Origin: Rhodoferax_B ferrireducens_A
Lineage (GTDB): Bacteria; Pseudomonadota; Gammaproteobacteria; Burkholderiales; Burkholderiaceae_C
DNA: 64,000 nucleotides
Assembly (NCBI RefSeq): GCF_031458075.1
Contig: NZ_JAVDXT010000003.1
Coordinates: 588,457-652,456, forward strand
Reading direction: 5' to 3'
Within the stretch, counting starts at the first letter, position 1; every line of letters begins with the position of its first letter. Below, piece after piece: positions 25,125-33,224 of the stretch. The position numbers and the translations under genes were made by a program. The notes beneath the pieces are model-generated. The model was not told where the DNA came from, did not search any database, and saw only the letters and a list, made by a program, of their open reading frames with translations.

Positions 25125-27292
25125 GATTCAACCTTTAAGGAAAAGACGGGGGCGGGTGCCGCCCCTTCGACGCGTTCGACCCGGCGCAGCCGCCGTTTGC
25201 CGACCAAACTCTGTGCGGCCAGCACGATCACCAGCATGACCACGATGAGGGCGCTGGAGTAGGCGATGGCGATGCCATACGAGCCGTTCTCCACCAGGCC
25301 GACGATGTAGGCCGTGGCCATGTTGTACTTGGCGCTGACCAGGAACACCACCGCACTGATCGAGGTGATGGAGCGCACAAAGCTGTACACCAGGGCTGCG
25401 CTCAGCGCCGGCCGCATCAGCGGCAGGATCACGCGCCGCGCGGTGGTGAAGCTGTTGGCGCCCAGCATGGTGGATGCTTCGTCCAGGCTGCGGTCCAGCT
25501 GGCTCATGGCCGCCATGCCGCCGCGCAGGCCGACCGGCATGTTGCGGAACACAAAGCACAGCACCAGGATGGCGGCGGTGCCGGTGAGTTCGATCGGTGG
25601 CATGTTGAAGGCCAGGATGTAGCTGATGCCGATGACGGTGCCGGGGATCGCAAAGCTCAGCATGGTGGCGAACTCGAACGCCGCCTTGCCGGCAAAGCGC
25701 TGGCGCACCAACAGCCAGGCGGCAGTCAGACCCAGGGCGGCGGTCAGCGGAGCCGAGACGCCGGCAATCATCAGGCTGGTGAACAGCGAATCCCAGGCGG
25801 TGCCCACCCAGCGCAGGCCGTGCTCGCCGGATTCGATGCCGAAGGCGCTGGCGTAGTGGCGCAGCGTGAAGCTGTTGTCGCGGCCCCATTGGTTGACGAA
25901 GCCGCCCGCCAGGATCATGCCGTACAGCACCAGGGTGAAGCTGGTCCACAGCGTGGCGATGACCGCCAGCACCGCGGACAGGCGCCGGTCCAGCCCCACA
26001 TGCTGGCCGTTGTCGGCCTTGCCGGTGACCGTGGTGTAGGACTTGTTGCCCAGCCAGTGGCGCTGGGCCAGGAAGGCGCTGACCGCGAACACCAGCAGGA
26101 TCAGCCCGAGCCCGGCCGCGCGGCCGCCGTCGTTCTGCGCGCCGACGATGGCGAAATAGATTTCGGTGGACAGCACACCGTAGTTGCCGCCCAGCACCAT
26201 GGGGTTGCCGAAGTCGGCCATGCTCTCGATAAAGGCCACCAGGAAGGCATTCGCCAGGCCGGGCCGCATCAGCGGCAGCGAGACGCGCCAGAAAGTGGTC
26301 CAGCGGTCGCCACCCAGGGTTTGCGAGGCTTCTTCTACCGAGGGGCTCACGCCTTCGACCACGCCAATCAGCACCATGAAGGCGATGGGCGTGAACGACA
26401 GCAGTTGCGCCAGCCAGACGCCATAAAAGCCGTACAGGCCGCGCCCGGCGGGCACGTCGAAGGCTTGTGACACCCAGGCCGAGACTACGCCGCTGCGGCC
26501 AAACAGCAGGATCAGCGCCAGGCCGATGACGAAGGGCGGGGTGATGATGGGCAGTACCGTCAGCGCGCGCAGGATGCGTTTGAAGCGGAAGCTGGTGCGG
26601 GTCACCACCAGCGCAAAGCACAGGCCCAGCAGGGTCGCGCCGGCGGCGGTGCAGAGCGCCAGGAACAAGGTGTTCCAGGCCACGCCGCAACGCCGGGTAC
26701 CGCTGATGCAGCCCAAGGACCAGATGCGGCCGTCGGCGACCCGTGCCCAGGCGGCTTGCAGGCTGAAGCCCGTGCCCTGCTCAAAAGCGCTGGCCAGCAC
26801 CCGCAGTACCGGGAACATCACAAACAGCCCGACCAGCGCGACCAGCATGCCGATCACGCCGCAGACGAAGACATCGCCACGGCAGGCGCCCATCCAGGCG
26901 GCGCCGGTGGTCAGCACAAATACCGCGCTGGCGCTGAACAGCAGCGCGCCCCAGCCCAGGCCGGGCAGGCCGGTGCCCGCAGGGCCCCAGCCTAGCCAGG
27001 CCAGCCAGCCCAGGGCCGCCAGCGCCAGCGCGCACAAGGCGCCCCCCTGGGTGCGGCGCGGCAGCGGTGCCAGGCAGACCAGGCCGACGGCGACCGGCCA
27101 GAGCAGCAGCGGCAGCAGGCCGAAGCGCTGCAGGCCCAGTACCTGCCATAGCGCGGCGGCGGTGGTGTCGTTGCCGGGCCAGCCGGCGTGCAGCCATTCG
27201 CCGCCCCAGAACCCGGCTTCCTGGGCATGCCAGGGCAGCAGCACGCTGGCGGTCAAGGCCAGCATCAGCCAGCCACGTAAAGACTTATTCAC
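25121..27292 (-). CDS. fused ABC transporter permease (FbpB type)
   Basis: 723 residues carrying two binding-protein-dependent permease domains in one chain, each with an EAA-type loop: one near VEEASQTLGGDRWTTFWRVSLPLMRP and one near LDEASTMLGANSFTTARRVILPLMRP. About twelve to fourteen hydrophobic helices including an N-terminal extension of about 100 residues. Fused permeases are typical of the FbpB/AfuB and phosphonate-type importers. The start is a GTG at 27292 (MNKSLRGW), with gagagat upstream. It lies 36 bases after the binding-protein gene. Confidence 0.9.
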   Translation of the reverse strand: MNKSLRGWLMLALTASVLLPWHAQEAGFWGGEWLHAGWPGNDTTAAALWQVLGLQRFGLLPLLLWPVAVGLVCLAPLPRRTQGGALCALALAALGWLAWLGWGPAGTGLPGLGWGALLFSASAVFVLTTGAAWMGACRGDVFVCGVIGMLVALVGLFVMFPVLRVLASAFEQGTGFSLQAAWARVADGRIWSLGCISGTRRCGVAWNTLFLALCTAAGATLLGLCFALVVTRTSFRFKRILRALTVLPIITPPFVIGLALILLFGRSGVVSAWVSQAFDVPAGRGLYGFYGVWLAQLLSFTPIAFMVLIGVVEGVSPSVEEASQTLGGDRWTTFWRVSLPLMRPGLANAFLVAFIESMADFGNPMVLGGNYGVLSTEIYFAIVGAQNDGGRAAGLGLILLVFAVSAFLAQRHWLGNKSYTTVTGKADNGQHVGLDRRLSAVLAVIATLWTSFTLVLYGMILAGGFVNQWGRDNSFTLRHYASAFGIESGEHGLRWVGTAWDSLFTSLMIAGVSAPLTAALGLTAAWLLVRQRFAGKAAFEFATMLSFAIPGTVIGISYILAFNMPPIELTGTAAILVLCFVFRNMPVGLRGGMAAMSQLDRSLDEASTMLGANSFTTARRVILPLMRPALSAALVYSFVRSITSISAVVFLVSAKYNMATAYIVGLVENGSYGIAIAYSSALIVVMLVIVLAAQSLVGKRRLRRVERVEGAAPAPVFSLKVES

Positions 27293-27328
27293 AAGCCATA
27301 TCTCTCTGTTGGGTGGTGTTTAGGCGGC

Positions 27329-28354
27329 TTAGCGGGGCAGCGAGAAGATCTCGTCGTCCCAGCGTTTCAGCAGGCGCTTGCGCACCTCGTCGCTGCCGTA
27401 CTTGGCAAAGTCGTAGCTGATGGTTTTCACGCTTTCCAGCCGCGGCGCCTTGGCCGGGATGGTGGCGGTCTTGTTCGACGGCACCTGGAAGGCGCTGGCC
27501 TTGGCGCCCAGGGACTGCACGTCGGCGCGCAGCGCGAATTCGTAGAAGCGCTTGGCCACCGCCATGTTCTTTGCGCCCTTGATCAGGCTCATGGAGCCGA
27601 TCTCGTAGCCCGTGCCTTCGCAGGGCGACACCACTTCTACCGGGAAGCCGGCCACGGTTTCCTTCAGCAGATCGTGCTGGAAGGTGATGCCGACAGCGGT
27701 TTCACCGCGCGCCAGCGCCTTGGCCGGGGCCGAGCCGCTCTTGGTGTACTGGCTGACGTTGTCGTTCATCTTCTTCATGAAGGCGAAGGCTTCGTTCTCG
27801 CCTTGCAACTGCACCAGGGTGGCGATGGTGGCGTAGGCGGTGCCGGAGGAGTTCGGGTTGGCAATCTGCACCTCGCCCTTCAGGGCCGGGTTCAGCAGGT
27901 CTTTCCAGCACTGGGGCGGTGCAATCTTCTTTTGCTTCAGCACTTCGGGGTTGTAGCCAATGCCCAGCAGGCCGGCGTATATGCCGACGGTGCGGAAGCC
28001 GGAGATTTCGGCCTGCTTTTGCGCCCAGGGATGCAGCTTGTCGAGCTGCGGCGATTTGTAGACCTCGGTGAAGCCGTCGGCGGCGGCCTGCAGGTGCGGA
28101 TCGCCGGTGCCGGCCCACCAGATGTCGGTCTTGGGGTTGCTGGCTTCGGCGCGGATCTGGGCAAAGATTTCGCCCGCGCTCTTGCGCACCATGGAGACTT
28201 CGACCTGGGTTTCTTTTTCAAACGCATTGCGCATCACCTCGCACCAGTCGTTGTCGGCGGCGCACAGCACGTTGAGGCGGTCGGCGGCCTGGCTGGCCAG
28301 CGGTAGCAGGAGCAGTGAGGACAGGATAAGTTGGGGGCTGAGTTGGCGCTTCAT
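27329..28354 (-). CDS. ABC transporter periplasmic binding protein (AfuA/FbpA-like)
   Basis: 341 residues, signal peptide about 1-24 (ASQA-AD). The mature protein begins LNVLCAADNDWCEVMRNAFE with a Cys pair, then VSMVRKSAGEIFAQIRAEAS and IWWAGTGDPHLQAAADGF, a family 1 binding-protein layout. Iron-binding FbpA proteins use adjacent tyrosines (YY); no such pair is present, so ferric ion is unlikely and a phosphorylated organic ligand as in AfuA is more plausible. The start at 28354 has a GGAGAC site. First gene of the seven-gene operon, directly behind the palindromic operator. Confidence 0.88.
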   Translation of the reverse strand: MKRQLSPQLILSSLLLLPLASQAADRLNVLCAADNDWCEVMRNAFEKETQVEVSMVRKSAGEIFAQIRAEASNPKTDIWWAGTGDPHLQAAADGFTEVYKSPQLDKLHPWAQKQAEISGFRTVGIYAGLLGIGYNPEVLKQKKIAPPQCWKDLLNPALKGEVQIANPNSSGTAYATIATLVQLQGENEAFAFMKKMNDNVSQYTKSGSAPAKALARGETAVGITFQHDLLKETVAGFPVEVVSPCEGTGYEIGSMSLIKGAKNMAVAKRFYEFALRADVQSLGAKASAFQVPSNKTATIPAKAPRLESVKTISYDFAKYGSDEVRKRLLKRWDDEIFSLPR

Positions 28355-28382
28355 GTGTGTCTCCAGGGTGTGTTCTTGGATT

Positions 28383-28410
28383 TGTGCAAACGCTTTGCAC
28401 ACGTGTGCAA
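28383..28410. promoter_or_regulatory. compound LacI-type operator (two overlapping palindromes)
   Basis: TGTGCAAA-CGC-TTTGCACA (28383-28401) is an 8-bp perfect inverted repeat. It shares its right arm with the perfect 16-bp palindrome TTGCACACGTGTGCAA (28395-28410). The first has the AAACGCTTT centre typical of LacI-family operators. Located between the LacI-type gene and the binding-protein gene, 29 bases from the latter's start codon. Confidence 0.75.
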
Positions 28411-28461
28411 TGTAGGTCAAATGCAGCGGCTTGCGCTCTAGGGTCTTCCCTGAGCCGCGGC

Positions 28462-29490
28462 TTATTTGCGGGAGGTGGCGCGGGTGACCAGCGCGACCGG
28501 CAGCTGCAGCGTGCGGCTGGGCATGTCGGGCTCGGCCATGCGTTCGGCCAGGCAGGCGACCGCGCTCTGGGCCAGTGCATCAACATTCTGGCGCAGCGTG
28601 GTGAGCCCATAGGCGGACAGGCCGGCCATGGGGATGTCGTCAAAGCCGATCACCTGGAAATCTGCCGGCACCTGCAAGCCGTATTGGCGGCGTGCGCCGT
28701 CGACCAGGCCGCAGGCGAGTACATCGTTGGCGCAGAACACGCCGTCCGGCCGGTTGTGTGTATCGGCGAGCAGGGTCTGCGCGGCTTCGAATCCGCCCGC
28801 GTAGGTGGCTCCGCTGGCGTCGAAGTGGCGCAGGCTGGCCGCGCCGCGTTGCACCGCGGCCGCCAGGGCCTGGACGAAGCCTTCGCCGCGCACGCGGGCG
28901 CTGTAGGTGGTGGAGGCGGAGCTTAAAAATACCAGCTTGCGCGCGCCGCTGGCCAGCAGGGTACGGGCGGCCAGTGCACCGCCTTCGAAGTGGTCGCTGT
29001 TGACCACGTCCACGCCTTCCAGATCGGGGGCGCGGTTGATCATGGCCACCGGTACGCGCAGGCGCAGGTATTCCTGGGCCAGCTGGATCGGCGGTGTGCC
29101 CGAAGTCAGGATCACGCCGGCAATCCGGTACTGCAGCAAATGCCGCAGCGACTTGGCCAGCTGCGCCGGTTCGCTGGCGTCCATCAGCAGCGGCGCCAGC
29201 GAGCGCAGCGCCAGATGGTGGGTGATGGGGCCGAGCAGGCTTTGCAGAAACGGGTCGTCAAAACCCTTGACCACCACGCCCACCAAGTTGCTCTGTCGCT
29301 GGATCATGCTGCGCGCCAGCATGTTCACCTGGTAGCCCAGGGCCTCGGCCGCGCGCTGCACTTTTTCGCGGGTCTCGGGCGATACGCTGGCCCCCTCGGT
29401 AAAGGTGCGCGACACCGCCGAGCGCGAAACACCGGCCTTGCGGGCGACGTCGGCGGCGGTAATCCAGCCGCTGGGGTGGTCTGTGCTCAT
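28462..29490 (-). CDS. LacI-family transcriptional regulator
   Basis: 342 residues: N-terminal helix-turn-helix ITAADVARKAGVSRSAVSRTF (about 10-30) with the hinge ALGYQVNMLARSMIQRQS, then a periplasmic-binding-protein-like effector domain (about 65-335) with VVVKGFDDPFLQSLL and VIGFDDIPMAGLSAYGLTTL. The hinge and effector binding imply an imported sugar-like ligand. It is upstream of, and on the same strand as, the transport operon; the operator at 28383-28410 separates them. Likely a repressor relieved by the transported compound. Confidence 0.92.
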   Translation of the reverse strand: MSTDHPSGWITAADVARKAGVSRSAVSRTFTEGASVSPETREKVQRAAEALGYQVNMLARSMIQRQSNLVGVVVKGFDDPFLQSLLGPITHHLALRSLAPLLMDASEPAQLAKSLRHLLQYRIAGVILTSGTPPIQLAQEYLRLRVPVAMINRAPDLEGVDVVNSDHFEGGALAARTLLASGARKLVFLSSASTTYSARVRGEGFVQALAAAVQRGAASLRHFDASGATYAGGFEAAQTLLADTHNRPDGVFCANDVLACGLVDGARRQYGLQVPADFQVIGFDDIPMAGLSAYGLTTLRQNVDALAQSAVACLAERMAEPDMPSRTLQLPVALVTRATSRK

Positions 29491-29505
29491 GGTGGGGAAG
29501 GGGGC

Positions 29506-30321
29506 TTACAGAGTCAGCTCGTAGTCCACCGTGATGGGCGCGTGGTCGGAGAACTTCACGTCCTTGTAGATGTGCTCGCTGCGCGCCAGGGCCGCCAGTG
29601 CTGGCGTCGCCAGGTGGTAGTCGAGCCGCCACCCGACGTTGTTCGCATAGGCCTGACCGCGGTTGCTCCACCAGGTGTAGGCGGTGTCGGTGGCCGTGGG
29701 CTGCAGCAGGCGGTACACATCTACCAGGCCCAGGCCGGCGGCTTCGGCGGCCTCGGGATGGGCCAGCACATAGCTCATCCAGGCGCGCTCTTCGGGCAGG
29801 AAGCCGCTGTTCTTTTGGTTGCTGCGCCAGTTTTTCAGGTCGATCTGCTGGTGGGCGATGTTGACGTCGCCACACAGAATGAATTCACGGCTTTGCTTCA
29901 GGGCCGCCAGGTAGGGGCCCATTTCTGCGAGGAAGCGGAACTTGGCCTGCTGCCGCTCTTCGCCCGAGGAGCCGCTGGGGAAGTAGCAGCTGATGATCGA
30001 CAGCTTGCGCTGAGGTGTGTCAAAGCGCAGTTCCACGTAGCGGCCTTCGGTGTCGAATTCCGTCGAGCCGTAGCCTATGACGACGTCGCTGGGTACGTGC
30101 CGGGAATAGACCCCCACCCCCGAATAGCCCTTTTTCTCAGCGAAGTGAAAATAGCCTTGCAGGCCCGCCATTTGCTCGAATTTGCCCTGCACATCGGCGG
30201 CCTGGGCCTTTACTTCTTGGACACAAATACAATCCGGCGCGGTGGCAGCGATCCAGGCCTCTACGCCCTTGCTGGTGGCCGAGCGGATGCCGTTGAGATT
30301 CAGGCTGGTTAATTTGAACAA
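29506..30321 (-). CDS. xth: exodeoxyribonuclease III family DNA repair nuclease
   Basis: 271-residue apurinic/apyrimidinic endonuclease and 3'-exonuclease. Motifs: LNLNGIRSA, CVQEVKAQ (catalytic Glu), GYSGVGVYSR, CYFPSGSSG, ILCGDVNIAH (Asp/Asn), NNVGWRLDYHLAT and SDHAPI (His). It must start at the TTG at 30321: there is an in-frame TAA a few codons upstream, and the next Met lies well inside the first motif region. A GGGGGAA ribosome site precedes the TTG. It is divergent from pyrE with only 11 bases between start codons. Confidence 0.92.
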   Translation of the reverse strand: MFKLTSLNLNGIRSATSKGVEAWIAATAPDCICVQEVKAQAADVQGKFEQMAGLQGYFHFAEKKGYSGVGVYSRHVPSDVVIGYGSTEFDTEGRYVELRFDTPQRKLSIISCYFPSGSSGEERQQAKFRFLAEMGPYLAALKQSREFILCGDVNIAHQQIDLKNWRSNQKNSGFLPEERAWMSYVLAHPEAAEAAGLGLVDVYRLLQPTATDTAYTWWSNRGQAYANNVGWRLDYHLATPALAALARSEHIYKDVKFSDHAPITVDYELTL

Positions 30322-30332
30322 GGATTTCCCCC

Positions 30333-31016
30333 ATGGTGATTAGCAAAGCGCCAGACAGCTTAGCGCAGGATTTTGTGCAGTTCGCAGTCGATGCAGGGGT
30401 GCTGCGGTTTGGTGAATTCAAAACCAAAGCCGGTCGCATGAGCCCCTATTTCTTCAATGCCGGGCTGTTTGACGACGGCGCCCGCATGCAGCGCCTGGCC
30501 GAATTCTATGCACAGGCTCTGCTGCACAGCGGCATCGAGTTTGACATGATTTTTGGCCCGGCCTACAAGGGCATTCCGTTGGCGGCCACGGTGGCGGTCG
30601 AGCTGGCCCGCCAAGGCCGCAATCTGCCGTTTGCCTACAACCGCAAAGAAGCCAAGGACCACGGCGAAGGCGGCACCCTGGTGGGCGCGCCGCTCAAAGG
30701 CCGGGTGCTGATCGTTGACGACGTGATGTCGGCCGGCACGGCGGTGCGCGAATCCATCGCCATGATCCAGGCCGCAGGCGCAACACCTTATGCGGTGGCG
30801 ATTGCACTGGACCGGCAGGAGATGGCAACCGAGAACGGCCGTGATGTACCGCACAGTGCGGTGCAATATGTGCGCGATCAGCTCGGCTTGCAGGTCTGCG
30901 CGATCGCCAAGCTGGCGGATTTGCTGCAATACTTGGAAAGCAATGGCACGGACGCCATGCGTGCCCACCACCTTCGGGTGCTGGATTACCGGCAACGTTA
31001 TGGCGTAAATGCATGA
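30333..31016 (+). CDS. pyrE: orotate phosphoribosyltransferase
   Basis: Converts orotate and PRPP to orotidine 5'-phosphate in pyrimidine synthesis. 227 residues with FKTKAGRMSPYFFNAG (orotate site), IFGPAYKGIPLAA, FAYNRKEAKDHGEGG (flexible loop) and the PRPP motif VLIVDDVMSAGTA. AAGGA at 30320-30324 is the ribosome site and overlaps the start codon of the divergent xth gene. The stop overlaps the start of the next gene (ATGA). Confidence 0.95.
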   Translation: MVISKAPDSLAQDFVQFAVDAGVLRFGEFKTKAGRMSPYFFNAGLFDDGARMQRLAEFYAQALLHSGIEFDMIFGPAYKGIPLAATVAVELARQGRNLPFAYNRKEAKDHGEGGTLVGAPLKGRVLIVDDVMSAGTAVRESIAMIQAAGATPYAVAIALDRQEMATENGRDVPHSAVQYVRDQLGLQVCAIAKLADLLQYLESNGTDAMRAHHLRVLDYRQRYGVNA

Positions 31017-31648
31017 ACCATGTGATGGCTTGGGCAAGATGGTGTGGGGTGGCAGCTGTGTGTGGCGGTCTGCTCGGCGCCGCCAGTGCCCAAGGCATCT
31101 TTACCTGTACGGATAGCCGCGGCAAGAAGATCACCTCCGACCGGCCGATTCCCGAGTGCCTGGACCGGGAGCAAAAAGAACTCAACGCCAGCGGCACCGT
31201 CAAGCGCAGCATGGGCCCGGTGCTGACCGCCCAGGAAGCCAGCGAGCAGGAACTCCGCGACAAGAAAGCCGCCGAAGAACGGACCCGCATCAACGACGAG
31301 CGCCGCCGCAACCGCGCCATGCTGCTGCGCTACAAAGACCAGGCCGCCCACGATGCCGAACGGGCCAGCGCCCTGACCCAGGTGGATGCCGTGATCCAGA
31401 CCGCCAACAAGCGCATGGAGGAGCTGGCCCAGCAGCGCAAAGCGCTGGACAGCGAGCTCGAGTTCTACAAGAACGACCCCTCCAAGGCCCCAGCCCACTT
31501 GCGCCGCCGGGTCAACGAGTTCGAGGAAAACCTGGTCGCCCAGCAGCGTTTCATCGCCAACCAGCAGCTGGAGAAGAAGCGCGTCAACGACCGGTTCGAC
31601 GAGGAACTGGCCCGGCTCAAGCCGCTATGGGCCGGCACAGTCAAGTAG
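31013..31648 (+). CDS. DUF4124-domain secreted coiled-coil protein
   Basis: 211 residues: signal peptide (about 1-26, ending ASA-QG), a short DUF4124-type beta segment (GIFTCTDSRGKKITSDRPIPEC, two Cys), then a long charged helix (about 70-205, rich in Glu, Arg, Gln) predicted as coiled coil. Function unknown. Its ATG overlaps the pyrE stop, so it is cotranslated with pyrE. A palindromic repeat follows. Confidence 0.8.
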   Translation: MNHVMAWARWCGVAAVCGGLLGAASAQGIFTCTDSRGKKITSDRPIPECLDREQKELNASGTVKRSMGPVLTAQEASEQELRDKKAAEERTRINDERRRNRAMLLRYKDQAAHDAERASALTQVDAVIQTANKRMEELAQQRKALDSELEFYKNDPSKAPAHLRRRVNEFEENLVAQQRFIANQQLEKKRVNDRFDEELARLKPLWAGTVK

Positions 31649-31650
31649 TT

Positions 31651-31712
31651 TGCTACTTATTTGATAGCTTCTGCTGCAGACTCTATCTGCGCTAGAGGCC
31701 TAAAAAGCTTAA
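31651..31712 (+). repeat. intergenic palindromic repeat, copy 6
   Basis: tttgctacttatttgatagc, ttctgctgcagactctatct and gcgctagaggcctaaaaagc. Between the convergent DUF4124 gene and gatB. Confidence 0.75.
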
Positions 31713-31725
31713 AAACACTCTGCCG

Positions 31726-31754
31726 ACTCCATCGGTTGTGCGAACCGATGGAGT
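31726..31754. terminator. perfect 12-bp hairpin between convergent genes
   Basis: ACTCCATCGGTT (31726-31737) and AACCGATGGAGT (31743-31754) pair perfectly around a 5-base loop. An A-run at 31710-31715 becomes a T-run downstream on the minus strand, but about ten bases away, so it is an imperfect intrinsic terminator for gatB. It may also stop transcripts from the left. Confidence 0.6.
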
Positions 31755-31759
31755 GAAGC

Positions 31760-33223
31760 CTATGCTGCCGCCAGCTTGGCTTTGAGCAGCGCGTTGACCT
31801 GGCCCGGGTTCGCCTTGCCGGCACTGGCCTTCATGATTTGGCCGACCAGCGCGTTTAGCGCTTTCTCGTTGCCTGCCTTGAACTCGGCCACGTTCTTGGC
31901 GTTGGCGGCAATCACCGTGTCGACGATGGCTTCCAGCGCGCCGGTGTCGTTCATCTGCTTCAGGCCCTTGGCTTCAATCACCGTGTCGACCTGCGCCTCG
32001 GTATCGGTCCACAGCGCATCGAACACCTGTTTGGCGGCGTTGTTGGAGATGGTGTTGTCGGCGATACGGGCGAGTATCTGGGCCAGCTTTTCGGCGGGCA
32101 GCGGGGCTTGCTCTATGCCCAGGTCCTGGGTGTTGAGGCGCCGGGCCAGCTCGCCCATGATCCAGTTGGCGGCCAACTTGGGCGGCGCGCTGGCGGCGAT
32201 GGCAGCTTCGAAGTAGCGGGCGATCTCCTTGCTTTGGGTCAGCGCGCTGGCGTCGTATTCGGACAGGCCGTAATCCTCGGCAAAGCGCGCCGCCATCACG
32301 CGCGGCAGCTCGGCCATCTCGGAGCGCACGCGTTCCACCCACTCGGGTGCCACCACCAGCGGCGGTAGATCCGGGTCGGGGAAGTAGCGGTAGTCGGCCG
32401 CATCTTCCTTGGTGCGCATAGCGCGGGTCTCGCCGGTGTCGGGGTTGAACAGCACGGTGGCCTGCTGGATTTCCAGGCCGTCTTCGATCTGCTCGATCTG
32501 CCAGCGGACTTCATAGTCGATGGCCTGCTGCATGAACTTGAAGCTGTTCAGGTTCTTGATCTCGCGGCGTGTGCCCAGCGGGCCGCCGGGTTTGCGTACC
32601 GACACATTGGCGTCGCAGCGGAACGAGCCCTCTTGCATGTTGCCGTCGCAGATGCCGATCCAGGTGACGATCTTGTGCAGCTCTTTGGCGTAGGCGACGG
32701 CTTCGGCGCTGGAACGCATATCGGGCTCGGTAACGATCTCCAGCAGCGGCGTGCCCGCGCGGTTCAGGTCGATGCCGGTCTGCCCGATGAAGTCTTCGTG
32801 CAGCGATTTGCCCGCATCTTCTTCCAGATGCGCGCGCACCAGGCGCACGCTCTTTTTCTCGTCGCCCAGGAAGAACTCGACGCTACCGCCTTGTACCACC
32901 GGAATCTCGAACTGGCTGATCTGGTAGCCCTTGGGCAGATCGGGGTAGAAGTAGTTCTTGCGCGCAAACACGCTGCGCGGCGCGATGTGCGAGCCCAGTG
33001 CCAGGCCGAGCTGGATGGCGCGCTCGACCGCGCCCTTGTTCATCACCGGCAGCGTGCCGGGCAGGGCCAGGTCGACGGCGCAGGCCTGGGTGTTCGGTTC
33101 GGCGCCGAAGGCCGTGGAGGCACGGCTGAAGATCTTGCTCTGGGTCGACAGCTGGGTATGGGTTTCGAAGCCGATGACGACTTCATAGCCCTGTACCAGC
33201 AGGGAAGGGGTTGCTTTGCTCAT
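31760..33223 (-). CDS. gatB: Asp-tRNA(Asn)/Glu-tRNA(Gln) amidotransferase subunit B
   Basis: 487 residues, the kinase/transamidase subunit that activates misacylated Glu-tRNA(Gln) or Asp-tRNA(Asn). Marks: YEVVIGFETHTQLSTQSKIF, RKNYFYPDLPKGYQISQFEIP, EDAGKSLHEDFIGQTGIDLNRAGTPLLEIVTEPD, the zinc region CDGNMQEGSFRCDANVSVR, and the tRNA-binding tail ending AGKANPGQVNALLKAKL. Starts one base after the gatA stop. Confidence 0.97.
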   Translation of the reverse strand: MSKATPSLLVQGYEVVIGFETHTQLSTQSKIFSRASTAFGAEPNTQACAVDLALPGTLPVMNKGAVERAIQLGLALGSHIAPRSVFARKNYFYPDLPKGYQISQFEIPVVQGGSVEFFLGDEKKSVRLVRAHLEEDAGKSLHEDFIGQTGIDLNRAGTPLLEIVTEPDMRSSAEAVAYAKELHKIVTWIGICDGNMQEGSFRCDANVSVRKPGGPLGTRREIKNLNSFKFMQQAIDYEVRWQIEQIEDGLEIQQATVLFNPDTGETRAMRTKEDAADYRYFPDPDLPPLVVAPEWVERVRSEMAELPRVMAARFAEDYGLSEYDASALTQSKEIARYFEAAIAASAPPKLAANWIMGELARRLNTQDLGIEQAPLPAEKLAQILARIADNTISNNAAKQVFDALWTDTEAQVDTVIEAKGLKQMNDTGALEAIVDTVIAANAKNVAEFKAGNEKALNALVGQIMKASAGKANPGQVNALLKAKLAAA

Positions 33224-33224
33224 A

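Noticed and set aside
23263..28354. Plain ferric iron FbpABC importer
   Set aside because: The ATPase and permease fit that group, but the binding protein has no adjacent-Tyr pair, and the coupled phosphatases point to a phosphorylated organic substrate. Not excluded, only less likely.
28411..28445. Another palindromic repeat copy near atgcagcggcttgcgctcta
   Set aside because: Only a few bases of one arm match and no second arm is present.
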